The notes beneath the pieces were generated by a model that did no database searches, was not told the DNA's origin, and saw only the letters and a list, made by a program, of their open reading frames with translations. A program made the translations under genes and the position numbers. From Saprospiraceae bacterium (GTDB taxonomy: Bacteria; Bacteroidota; Bacteroidia; Chitinophagales; Saprospiraceae), in the NCBI GenBank assembly GCA_013002995.1, contig JABDLO010000008.1, positions 1-32,963 of the forward strand: a stretch of DNA of 32,963 bases. The letters are read 5' to 3'. Each line of letters starts with the position of its first letter. Positions within the stretch are counted from its first letter, which is position 1. Of this stretch, positions 1 to 8,047 are shown piece by piece.

Positions 1-1281
1 GGTTATAACATCAAGCAAATGCCAATCACCGATCAAGCATCCTTAAGGAAAACACGCCCAACCCTGTCTAACAAACCACCATTTTATAGTAAGACCGTAG
101 AAGCAGAAGGAGGAAATATCCTGGAAAGGGTTCCAAACAAGGAGTATCCGACTTCAAAATTCAATAGGTTTTCAGGCATCTTCAATTTCCACAGTATCAT
201 TCCGGAATGGCAGCCGCCTGAGTTTTCGCTTTCACTATTGTCAGACAATACTTTTTCCACACTTTCTGCATCGATAGAAGGAAAGTACAACTACAATGAG
301 AATACATTTAGATATGGTGCCGGACTCCGATATGCAGAATTCTACCCCATCATTAATGCCTCCTATGTATTATCCAATCGGGAAGCTATTTTCTACAACT
401 TTGCTCCTCAGGGTGATTCAGCAGTTGTCCAGGAAATTGTCATTGACAGTTGGAATGAAAATCGGGCAACGGCAGGGCTAACATTACCCTTCAACTTCTC
501 GAGTGGGAATTTTAATAACTTCCTCAACTTCTCATCCTACTATCAAAATACAAGGATAGATGTTGACGATCCATCTGATGACAGGATTTTAAGAAGGGAC
601 ACAACAGTGGTCGGTGCAGGTAACCTTAATCAATTTACTACCCTATTTACCGATCCTATTTCGGACCAGACGATCCATACCCTTGACTTAAGGTTGAGCT
701 TTAATATGACCAAGTTTATGGCCAGGCAACATTTACGGCCAAAGGTTGGATTTTCATTCCTTGCCAGGTATCGTGCCAACGTTGGAAATAATAACTTAGA
801 AGGAAATACCTTTCTTGCCAGAGGCCTCATTTTCCTACCCGGATTCAAGCGAAACCATAGCCTTTCATTAGATGCCATGATGGTCAATGAAGACATACTG
901 TCACAATATCGTTATTCTGATCTTTTCATATATCCCAGGGGGTATGATGCATCCTTGCGTCGTGACAGGTTTTTAAAAGTGGGTGTCAACTACAGGTTTC
1001 CGATAGCCTACCCTGATTGGGCCATTGGTGGCCATGCATTTATCAAAAGGCTAAAAGGAAATGTATTCTTTGACTATGGACGGTTTGGAGTGACCAGTTT
1101 TCCTTTTACTGAGCAATACAGCAATGCCAGTTCGCTCGGGTTTGAGCTAGGAATAGATTTTCGAGCGTTCCGTTTACTGGAAATCGACCTGGGAATGAGG
1201 TACAGCTATCTATTGAATGAGGACTTAATAAGTGGCAGTCGTCATCAATTTGACTTTTTTGTTGTGAGTATAAGTGAGTAA
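1..1281 (+). CDS. C-terminal part of an outer-membrane beta-barrel protein (5' end outside the window)
   Basis: The reading frame is open from the first base, encoding GYNIKQ before the first ATG at 19, so the gene almost certainly begins upstream. What remains, about 426 residues, is rich in alternating aromatic/polar strands and NF/SF/YN turns typical of an outer-membrane beta-barrel. Examples are GKYNYNENTFRYGAGLRYAEFYP and the closing strands DLGMRYSYLL and HQFDFFVVSI. The style resembles the C-terminal barrel of large Bacteroidota proteins that carry an N-terminal TolB/PD40-like propeller, but that half cannot be seen here. No link to the rhamnose genes is evident. The next gene is convergent, 21 bp away. 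I see no terminator between them. The barrel assignment is fairly secure; the family name is not. Confidence 0.6.
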   Translation, partial: GYNIKQMPITDQASLRKTRPTLSNKPPFYSKTVEAEGGNILERVPNKEYPTSKFNRFSGIFNFHSIIPEWQPPEFSLSLLSDNTFSTLSASIEGKYNYNENTFRYGAGLRYAEFYPIINASYVLSNREAIFYNFAPQGDSAVVQEIVIDSWNENRATAGLTLPFNFSSGNFNNFLNFSSYYQNTRIDVDDPSDDRILRRDTTVVGAGNLNQFTTLFTDPISDQTIHTLDLRLSFNMTKFMARQHLRPKVGFSFLARYRANVGNNNLEGNTFLARGLIFLPGFKRNHSLSLDAMMVNEDILSQYRYSDLFIYPRGYDASLRRDRFLKVGVNYRFPIAYPDWAIGGHAFIKRLKGNVFFDYGRFGVTSFPFTEQYSNASSLGFELGIDFRAFRLLEIDLGMRYSYLLNEDLISGSRHQFDFFVVSISE

Positions 1282-1302
1282 GAAGTATGCTGACTTATTT
1301 TA

Positions 1303-1887
1303 TCACTTATAAATATATTCGTCCCCAATAAAAAACAGTCCTATAATTGGATCATTGGGAATGTAAATAATAAAGCTCCAGCCATCGCAATTGACTACAT
1401 ATAATTCCTGGATGGTCATCCCTTCAAATTCAGGTATGGTGGAATGAAGGATGGTCAGTGTGCATTCTCCATTTAACTGGGTATAGGTATAATCTATTTC
1501 ATCATGACAGGTGCTCCACCCACACACTTCTTTATAAGCTCTTGTGACATCTACCGTATGTTCGTATTCCCAGATACCAGTGAGTATTAAATCCAGATCC
1601 ATTAATTCACCATTATTCTTCTTACAAAGAACGGATGAAGTATCCACAATACATATACCTGAGTAGGTTATCCTGAATGTACCATCATCATAAAAGGAAA
1701 TACCATAATATACTCCACCCTTTGTATTGGTTAAAGAACCTGTTTCAGATTCCAGGAATGGGAATTCGGGAATAACATCACCAAAGCAATCATAATGAGG
1801 AAGTTCTTTCTTTTCTTCAAACTTAGTACATGAAAAAAAAGCCAATAAAATTAAGAGGTATTTTGCTATATATAATCCCCTTCTCAT
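1303..1887 (-). CDS. Small lipoprotein of unknown function
   Basis: This 194-residue protein begins with a basic tip and hydrophobic stretch (MRRGLYIAKYLLILLAFFSC). It ends in a lipobox-like FFSC, so Cys20 should be lipidated and the protein anchored to a membrane on the periplasmic side or surface. The mature part has six or more cysteines, including CGWSTCHDE. It looks like a small beta-rich domain, with alternating strands such as GGVYYGISFYDDGTFRITYSG and CTLTILHSTIPEF. I do not recognise the family. It is monocistronic, convergent with the barrel gene and divergent from the gene at 2242. Nothing ties it to the catabolic locus. Confidence 0.6.
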   Translation of the reverse strand: MRRGLYIAKYLLILLAFFSCTKFEEKKELPHYDCFGDVIPEFPFLESETGSLTNTKGGVYYGISFYDDGTFRITYSGICIVDTSSVLCKKNNGELMDLDLILTGIWEYEHTVDVTRAYKEVCGWSTCHDEIDYTYTQLNGECTLTILHSTIPEFEGMTIQELYVVNCDGWSFIIYIPNDPIIGLFFIGDEYIYK

Positions 1888-2241
1888 CGCATTGTATTTG
1901 ACTCATTGTACGCTCTTTTTAGATAATTGTCAATGATTCAAATCATTGAATTAAGGCTTAGGCAGGTTGGTTTTCGGCATATACAATTGATCATACTTTG
2001 TTCTCATAGACGTTTGAGAAACTCATCAGTCCTAATAATCTGTATATAAAAGTTTCAAATACAAACCCATTTTCTTATTCATAATCTCCAAAATCAGGTC
2101 CAGGCTTTTTTTATAGAGAATGAGAATATACCGTTGCCTATTTCATTGCGTCACCTCCATTAACTGCATATACCGCTTTCTCAGACTCTTTTACTTTATA
2201 TTCACGGTACAACTAAATTACAAATGACAAACTAACATCAA
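1888..2241. other. Divergent intergenic region, 354 bp, no recognisable element
   Basis: This AT-rich spacer lies between the divergently transcribed lipoprotein (1887, minus) and secreted protein (2242, plus). It must hold both promoters. The only hint is a TACTTTG string at 1994-2000, one base short of the TAnnTTTG -7 consensus. I found no RNA gene, hairpin terminator, repeat or copy of the 19-bp rhamnose-locus motif. Confidence 0.4.
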
Positions 2242-3423
2242 ATGCATCGTTTCATCATTTTTGTTTTTGCTCTTTTCCTATACAATACAGGATTTGGTCA
2301 GGATACAATTACTGAAGCAGACTTCACAGGAACCTGGGAAGCCAGGGTCAGTTCATCCAGGGAAAAAAGTATGGATATGTTGTTTGATGGTTCAACCATC
2401 ACCATCCATGCTGATGGGACCTATTCCGGTAATATTACACAGGAAATTTCCGGAAACTGGAGGCAAGAAGATGGAGTCTTAATATTAGATTCTGATGATT
2501 TACCCTTCCCCCTTCAATTATCAGAATGGTCTAAAGACAGCTGCATCTGGAGATTGGATAAAGTAAATTCCAGCATTCCATTTTTCAGAATAAATCGTGA
2601 TGAAAATAGTGAACCCGCAATTGCGGAAATCAAATTCATTGACGTTGGTCCGGGAGAGATTACAGGAGCATGGATTAACACCCATGCAGAAGTGATAGGG
2701 AAGAGCACGAAACAAAACAATTTTTTATTTGGGGAATCGCAATTGAATGACAAACTGACATTAGACAAATACGGTCAATTCCTGATGTCGGGAACCGTTG
2801 TCAAGTTGAAAAATGAAGTCTTGAATGGACAATGGACCCTGGAAAATGGGATAATTACATTCTCTTTTGAATCAGGAGAAACTGAGCAATTAGGTATTAC
2901 CAAATATACCGGCGACAGCCTCATACTGGAGGACCTGGCAGAAAGGTCACTTCCTATGATCAATTCGTCAAAACTTCGTTTCATATATACCAAGGAAATT
3001 GCCGTCGGTTTAAGGAAGTACATGATAAAACCTGAAGTGCTTGACACATTCCAGGCGGATGATCTTGAGATTGCCCTTATGGTACCCAGGGATTTTGAAG
3101 AATTGTATGAACTTGAAGGATGGACCGTAGCAACCTTTTCATTTTACAAATGTAGTTGGTGCTCCAGCGTTGATGCAACGATTCAATCCATTAAAGAAGA
3201 CCTTACAACTGGCGAAAAACTGGTCAGATTTCTCGATGCCCCGAAGGATGGATTTGTAACTTTTGAAGGTAAAAACCACATCACCGGTGACATATATTAT
3301 GAGTCATCATATATCTTCAAACACAAGGATGAAGTATATAAAATCAACATATCTTCTTTCCTGGAAGAAAACGTCCTCATTTTAAATCAATCGGTTGCGG
3401 ACATGAAGGTCATCAGTCTGTAA
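2242..3423 (+). CDS. Secreted protein with two lipocalin-like repeats, function unknown
   Basis: This 393-residue protein has a clear Sec signal peptide (MHRFIIFVFALFLYNTGFGQ), probably cleaved after residue 20. Two segments follow that resemble each other. One is FTGTWEARV...GNWRQEDGVLIL, about residues 28-90. The other is ITGAWINTHAE...GQWTLENGIITF, about residues 140-215. The G-x-W start and W-x-x-E-x-G-x-I hairpin are typical of small lipocalin-like beta-barrels common in Bacteroidota. The last 150 residues form another domain containing CSWCSS. No enzyme motif is recognisable. The gene stands alone: its neighbour on the right is convergent, 76 bp away. It is likely background to the rhamnose locus rather than part of it. 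Confidence 0.6.
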   Translation: MHRFIIFVFALFLYNTGFGQDTITEADFTGTWEARVSSSREKSMDMLFDGSTITIHADGTYSGNITQEISGNWRQEDGVLILDSDDLPFPLQLSEWSKDSCIWRLDKVNSSIPFFRINRDENSEPAIAEIKFIDVGPGEITGAWINTHAEVIGKSTKQNNFLFGESQLNDKLTLDKYGQFLMSGTVVKLKNEVLNGQWTLENGIITFSFESGETEQLGITKYTGDSLILEDLAERSLPMINSSKLRFIYTKEIAVGLRKYMIKPEVLDTFQADDLEIALMVPRDFEELYELEGWTVATFSFYKCSWCSSVDATIQSIKEDLTTGEKLVRFLDAPKDGFVTFEGKNHITGDIYYESSYIFKHKDEVYKINISSFLEENVLILNQSVADMKVISL

Positions 3424-3499
3424 ATGGAAGATTAAGGAGTTCATCCGGCTTCGATGGTGGCCATTGAATAAAAACCCTACCGCAACCCAATAAAATTAA

Positions 3500-4909
3500 T
3501 CAACCCTTAACCTGAAATGATTTACTAAAAACCAGAAATAATATTCCGCATAGCAACCATGCAGGAAGCGTTACGAATGAGAGGAACACATCGAATTGAA
3601 TAGAAATAAAATAAAACAATCCGAAACTGATTCCCCAGGCCATAAAGACAGCTTTATTGAAATTGATATTGGCAACCGCGGCATAGTTTTTAACAATTCC
3701 TGCTTTCTTATGGAAGAAGTGCTCAAAGACGATGACCGCTCCAAAAGGGGCAAGAATGAACCCATACAAGGCAACAAAACCCAATAATTTCATAGCAAAG
3801 GCGGGGAACAATCCGGCTATTGTAGCGACTGTACCGGCAAGAATGGTAACCCAAAAAGTAGATAACTTAGGCATGATGGCCTGGAAAGCCAATCCTGCTC
3901 TGTAGATCGTAGGGTTGGCAGTCGTCCATCCTGCTAAGACCACAGCAATTATTCCAAATATTCCTATGGCATTATTAGCTAATGGACCTGGTGCCACCGG
4001 TGGTGCATCTCCATTGGATAAAAAGGCTTGTGCCTCTGGAGATTTCAAATAAACTGCATACAATAAAGCTGCAGCGATCCATGCCATATAATGACCTACA
4101 TACATTCCCGCAGCTGTCGTCCATCCTGAACTGGCATTCTTGGCATATCGAAAAACTGAAAGATCAGACATACCAACATGCATCGCAGCATTGGCAAACC
4201 AGGACCAAATGACAACATGCCAGAAAGTATATTTCAATTGACCCGGAAAAGGATCAGACCCTTCTCCCCATATATCCCAAAAATCTGAAAAACTCTTCAC
4301 ACCCAATTGGCTGAGAGCAACAACTCCACAAGCAACAAATGCCAAAACTATTAATGGAGACATCCAATTGGCTGCCTTGGATACTGTATCATATCCCTTA
4401 GATGCGATTAATGATATTGCTGCACCTACCAGGATCACAATAATCACCCACGTCATTCCATTGGGTACCGTATCAGTCAACTTTGGCATTTCCATATCGA
4501 ATGGAATACCAACAGCAGTAGCTGAAACTGTTATCATTGCACCAGCCAGGAAACAGAATAAAATTCCATTGGCCAGGTTATACCCTATCACCAATTTTTT
4601 ACCACATATTCTTTCAAGCTGATAATATAAGGTCAATCGGTTCTTTACAGCTATTTCAGCAGTCAGAAACCGCCAACTAAGCACTGCCATTAAATTTCCC
4701 AATAATAAGCCGATTATTAAATCAAAAGCACTAACTCCAGCTGTCAGAAATAAAGGGCCAATCATAAATTCAGTCCCTGCTGCATGTTCTCCGGCATACA
4801 TGCCCAAAAAACTCTTCCAACCTTTTAATTTCGACTGTGGAACGGGCTCCCGTTCAAACTCTCCTCCTACATTTTCAGTTATTTCTACGTCTTGATTGTA
4901 TTGGCTCAT
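3500..4909 (-). CDS. NCS1-type (purine-cytosine permease-like) membrane transporter
   Basis: This 469-residue protein has a hydrophilic N-terminus (about 30 residues) followed by about twelve hydrophobic segments. Recognisable stretches are FLGMYAGEHAAGTEFMIGP, GYNLANGILFCFLAGAMITVSATAVGIPF and SKGYDTVSKAANWMSPLIVLAFVACG, which I associate with nucleobase:cation symporters (NCS1). It would act in the inner membrane as a secondary transporter. No purine or pyrimidine gene lies nearby. It diverges from lutABC, and its promoter carries its own copy of the 19-bp motif found before the rhamnose and glycan genes. I therefore infer a role in importing L-rhamnose, L-lactate or a related product. No other inner-membrane sugar carrier is present in the window. 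The family call is moderately strong; the substrate is unknown. Confidence 0.75.
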   Translation of the reverse strand: MSQYNQDVEITENVGGEFEREPVPQSKLKGWKSFLGMYAGEHAAGTEFMIGPLFLTAGVSAFDLIIGLLLGNLMAVLSWRFLTAEIAVKNRLTLYYQLERICGKKLVIGYNLANGILFCFLAGAMITVSATAVGIPFDMEMPKLTDTVPNGMTWVIIVILVGAAISLIASKGYDTVSKAANWMSPLIVLAFVACGVVALSQLGVKSFSDFWDIWGEGSDPFPGQLKYTFWHVVIWSWFANAAMHVGMSDLSVFRYAKNASSGWTTAAGMYVGHYMAWIAAALLYAVYLKSPEAQAFLSNGDAPPVAPGPLANNAIGIFGIIAVVLAGWTTANPTIYRAGLAFQAIMPKLSTFWVTILAGTVATIAGLFPAFAMKLLGFVALYGFILAPFGAVIVFEHFFHKKAGIVKNYAAVANINFNKAVFMAWGISFGLFYFISIQFDVFLSFVTLPAWLLCGILFLVFSKSFQVKG

Positions 4910-5028
4910 TGGTTTTGTTTTAATGATAAATGGTATCCTATTTTTATCCTTACAGCAGCCTCAATTAGTAGAATGACAATCTACATTTTTATTAGGCAAT
5001 TAGTTGCTCATGTCACTTACTCTACTGT

Positions 5029-5074
5029 CGAAAGTATATCATGATATTGGGAACTCTATCCTGTACTATACTGA
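5029..5074 (-). promoter_or_regulatory. Motif copy 1 and -7 box facing the permease
   Basis: On the minus strand, 5074-5056 reads TCAGTATAGTACAGGATAG, a near-perfect copy of the shared 19-bp motif. After exactly 19 bp, 5036-5029 reads TACTTTCG, one mismatch from the Bacteroidota -7 consensus TAnnTTTG. The predicted transcript start near 5024 gives a leader of about 115 nt to the permease ATG. No good -33 box is seen, which would fit dependence on an activator. Confidence 0.6.
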
Positions 5075-5188
5075 TCACGGCTATAAATCACTAATCACCC
5101 TATTGATCTCAAGATGGATTTAACTTACATTGAGATTCAGAAATGCTTATTTCAATTAAAATCGGAATCCCAAACTAAGTATAAATAT

Positions 5189-5234
5189 GCAGGTCACAAC
5201 AGGATAGCTAAACACAAGAAATGGACTATTTTTG
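5189..5234 (+). promoter_or_regulatory. Motif copy 2 and -7 box facing lutA
   Basis: Positions 5189-5207 read GCAGGTCACAACAGGATAG. The 3' half ACAGGATAG and the CAGG at the 5' end match the shared motif, but the centre diverges, so this is the weakest motif copy. After exactly 19 bp, 5227-5234 reads TATTTTTG, a perfect TAnnTTTG -7 box. The transcript would start near 5240, about 52 nt before the lutA ATG. Confidence 0.55.
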
Positions 5235-5291
5235 AAATATACTCTATAGCGGTGATCCTCCACTGATTTAGTGAACAACTAAAATGAATAT

Positions 5292-6029
5292 ATGAAAGTA
5301 GGCTTATTTATACCATGTTATATAAATCAACTGTATCCCCAGGTAGGAATCGCCACTTTAGAATTGCTGGAAAAGTTGGGTGTAGATGTTGATTATCCTC
5401 TTGGTCAGACCTGTTGTGGCCAACCCTTGGGTAATTCCGGATATGAAGAAGACTCCAAAGGAGCATGCCGACTCTTTGTTCAGAATTTTAGAAAGTATGA
5501 CTATATCGTCGGTCCTTCAGGAAGCTGCATATATCATGTTAAGCATCACTTTGATATTATCGAACAATCACCGGAGGTTACCAAAATCAGGAACAATTCA
5601 TATGAACTGTGTGAATTCATAGTAAAAGTATTGGGGAAAACGGATGTCGGTGCCTCTTTTCCACATAAAGTAGGATTGCATAAGAGTTGTCATGGATTGA
5701 GGGGTCTCCAACTAGGATCGTGCTCTGAAAGGATGGATGACTATTATTCAACTGAAGAACAACTATTAAATCAAGTCAAGGATTTAGAACTCATTCAGTT
5801 ACATCGCAAAGATGAATGCTGCGGATTCGGAGGGACATTTTCAGTATTTGAAGAAGCTATTTCTGTTAAGATGGGTAAAGATCGTATAACGGATCATTTA
5901 GATAGTGGCGTTGAAGTCATTACAGGAGCAGATCATTCTTGCCTGATGCATTTAGAGGGTCTGATTAATAGGAACAATCAACCTTTAAAGGCCATGCATA
6001 TTGCAGAAATATTAAACAATACCATTTAG
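5292..6029 (+). CDS. lutA: LutA: cysteine-rich subunit of the L-lactate oxidation complex
   Basis: This 245-residue protein has the two CCG domains of the LutA/YkgE family: CCGQPLGNSGY (Cys41-Cys42) and CCGFGGTF (Cys176-Cys177). Further conserved cysteines lie in GPSGSC (about Cys79) and HKSCHG (about Cys133). In this family the cysteines bind iron-sulfur clusters. With LutB and LutC it oxidises L-lactate to pyruvate in the cytoplasm, as shown for Bacillus subtilis LutABC. The gene opens a three-gene operon: lutB starts 2 bp after its stop. Its promoter carries motif copy 2. Here it probably consumes the L-lactate made by RhaEW from rhamnose. The start at 5292 is supported by the FIPCYINQLYP N-terminus usual in the family. 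The out-of-frame ATG at 5284 stops at once. Confidence 0.93.
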   Translation: MKVGLFIPCYINQLYPQVGIATLELLEKLGVDVDYPLGQTCCGQPLGNSGYEEDSKGACRLFVQNFRKYDYIVGPSGSCIYHVKHHFDIIEQSPEVTKIRNNSYELCEFIVKVLGKTDVGASFPHKVGLHKSCHGLRGLQLGSCSERMDDYYSTEEQLLNQVKDLELIQLHRKDECCGFGGTFSVFEEAISVKMGKDRITDHLDSGVEVITGADHSCLMHLEGLINRNNQPLKAMHIAEILNNTI

Positions 6030-6031
6030 CT

Positions 6032-7399
6032 ATGAATCACGCAAAACAAGCTAAAAAATTTAATGAAGATGAACCAAAAGTCAATTGGCATGATAAGGCT
6101 TTATGGTATGTAAGGGAAAAAAGAGATGCTTCTGCACACTCCGTTCAAGGATGGGAATATTTAAGAGATCTGGCTTCAGGAATAAAAGCCAATGTCCTCT
6201 CCAATTTAGATAAATACCTGGTTGAATTTGAAAAAAATGCGGTCCAAAATGGAATCAAAATTCACTGGGCTTCCAATGCTGAAGAACACAATTCCATAGT
6301 TCATAAAATATTGACTGATCATCAAGCTCAGAAAGTTGTTAAAAGTAAGTCCATGCTTACGGAAGAGTGCCATCTGAATCCGCATCTGGAGGCAAATGGA
6401 ATTGAAGTAATTGATACCGATCTAGGAGAGCGGATTGTACAGTTGGCGGAGGAACCGCCAAGCCACATTGTTCTACCTGCGATTCACAAGACCAAAGAGG
6501 AAGTAGATGAATTGTTTCAGGAACATCTCGGCACAAAAGCAAGCAACGGAGATCCTGAATATTTAACCGGTGAAGCAAGAAAACATCTGAGGGATAAGTT
6601 TTTAAAAGCTGATGCTGCCATTACGGGAGTAAACTTTGCAATTGCCGATACTGGTGGTTTCGTCGTATGTACCAATGAAGGAAATGCAGATATGGGTGTT
6701 CACCTGGCAAAGGTACACATTGCTTGTATGGGAATTGAGAAAATAATTCCCCAGGAGAAACATTTAGGAATATTCTTACGCCTGCTAGCGAGGAGTGCGA
6801 CAGGTCAGCCTATTACAACTTATTCATCCCATTTCAATAAACCTGCTAAAGGGAAAGAATTGCACATTGTTATTGTAGATAATGGCAGAACTGAGCAACT
6901 GGCTAGAGAAGATTTCAGATCATCCCTGCATTGCATCAGATGTGGTGCCTGTATGAATACCTGTCCTATTTATAGAAGAAGTGGTGGACACAGTTATGAT
7001 GCCACCATTCCCGGACCCATAGGATCTATATTATCCCCCGGGAAGGACTTGAAAAAACACAGTTCATTGCCATTTGCTTCGACTTTATGTGGCTCATGCT
7101 CAAATGTATGTCCGGTAAAAATCAATATCCACGAACAGTTATATAAATGGAGGCAAATTATTGTAGAGGAGCAACCTCAACCAATAATTAAAAAATCCAT
7201 TCTCAAAACAGCTGGTGTCGTATTAAAAAAACCTAAGCTATATGGTATTGCAGGAAAATCAGCCAGGTTCTTTTTAAAATATGCACCAAAATTTCTGATT
7301 TATTCAAGGCTGAACACCTGGGGGAAGGCTCGTGACTTACCAGAAGTAAAAAATGAAAACTTTGATGATTGGTACAAAAAAAGGATGAAGAATGAGTAG
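6032..7399 (+). CDS. lutB: LutB: iron-sulfur protein of the L-lactate oxidation complex
   Basis: This 455-residue protein has the LutB layout. An N-terminal LUD-type domain (about residues 60-290) contains SKSMLTEECHLN and AIADTGGFVVCTNEGNADM. A ferredoxin-like domain follows, with CIRCGACMNTCP (Cys301, 304, 307, 311) and CGSCSNVCP (Cys353, 356, 360), which fit [4Fe-4S] binding. The last 85 residues are basic and resemble the usual LutB tail. The length is normal for the family. It is translationally packed with its neighbours: 2 bp after lutA, and its end overlaps lutC by 8 bp. It should transfer electrons from L-lactate to an unidentified acceptor. Confidence 0.94.
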   Translation: MNHAKQAKKFNEDEPKVNWHDKALWYVREKRDASAHSVQGWEYLRDLASGIKANVLSNLDKYLVEFEKNAVQNGIKIHWASNAEEHNSIVHKILTDHQAQKVVKSKSMLTEECHLNPHLEANGIEVIDTDLGERIVQLAEEPPSHIVLPAIHKTKEEVDELFQEHLGTKASNGDPEYLTGEARKHLRDKFLKADAAITGVNFAIADTGGFVVCTNEGNADMGVHLAKVHIACMGIEKIIPQEKHLGIFLRLLARSATGQPITTYSSHFNKPAKGKELHIVIVDNGRTEQLAREDFRSSLHCIRCGACMNTCPIYRRSGGHSYDATIPGPIGSILSPGKDLKKHSSLPFASTLCGSCSNVCPVKINIHEQLYKWRQIIVEEQPQPIIKKSILKTAGVVLKKPKLYGIAGKSARFFLKYAPKFLIYSRLNTWGKARDLPEVKNENFDDWYKKRMKNE

Positions 7400-7970
7400 A
7401 GAATCAATATTAAAATCGATAAAAACCAACAAGCCATCATTAATTCGACTTCCTGATATTGATGCAACCACCTTCGATGAAGAAGTGGACTTGAAGGAAA
7501 CTTTTATCAATAACCTAAATCGTGTAGGTGGAAGAGTGGTTGAAACAACGGCTGAAGAAATCGATACACAAGTTAAGAACCTATTTCCAACCGCGAAGCA
7601 TATTGTTGCCATCTCAGGTAAATCATCATTGGGGAACATTACTGTTTCATCAGAGACGGATCCTCACAACCTGGAGCATATAGATCTTGCAATAATTGAA
7701 GGACAGTTTGGTGTTGCCGAGAATGGTGCCATATGGGTAACAGAAAATGAAAGCATTGTCAGAGCCCTTCCTTTTATTACCAATCACTTGATAATTCTAC
7801 TGCCAAAGGACCAACTCTGCCTGCATATGTTACAAGCATACGATGCCATTGCTTCAAGAGAAAGAAGTTTTGGGCTTTTCATTTCAGGGCCTTCTAAAAC
7901 TGCCGATATCGAGCAATCATTGGTTATTGGTGCCCATGGGGCAATGAGTTTAACCGTGTTTATGATATAA
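7392..7970 (+). CDS. lutC: LutC: LUD-domain subunit of the L-lactate oxidation complex
   Basis: This 192-residue protein is a single LUD domain. Family hallmarks are VAENGAIWVTENES (about residues 115-128), the hydrophobic LPFITNHLIILLPKDQL, and the C-terminal SGPSKTADIEQSLVIGAHGAMS. The start overlaps the lutB end by 8 bp, indicating coupled translation. It completes lutABC. The 77-bp gap to the convergent aldolase gene has only a weak TTGC/GCAA hairpin near 8010-8025 and no convincing terminator. Confidence 0.92.
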   Translation: MSRESILKSIKTNKPSLIRLPDIDATTFDEEVDLKETFINNLNRVGGRVVETTAEEIDTQVKNLFPTAKHIVAISGKSSLGNITVSSETDPHNLEHIDLAIIEGQFGVAENGAIWVTENESIVRALPFITNHLIILLPKDQLCLHMLQAYDAIASRERSFGLFISGPSKTADIEQSLVIGAHGAMSLTVFMI

Positions 7971-8047
7971 ACATCAACAACAATAATAGATCAGGTGCCA
8001 ACCCTGTATTGCATTTTATCGCAACTATCCGAGATCCAGGTTTGAGT

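Larger units (their letters stand above)
4910..5291. other. Divergent promoter region between the permease and lutABC, 382 bp
   Basis: This spacer contains two oppositely oriented 19-bp motif/-7 box units, described separately: 5029-5074 facing the permease and 5189-5234 facing lutA. The two motifs are 114 bp apart. About 115 bp upstream of the permease and about 55 bp upstream of lutA would be untranslated leader. I see no RNA gene or riboswitch. Confidence 0.6.

Noticed and set aside
2277-2295. ACAGGAT-containing match to the 19-bp motif near the start of the secreted-protein gene
   Set aside because: It lies inside the signal-peptide codons, matches only about two thirds of the motif, and has no rhamnose-related gene downstream.
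7971-8047. Possible bidirectional terminator between lutC and the aldolase gene
   Set aside because: Only a 4-bp TTGC/GCAA stem without a T-run is present.
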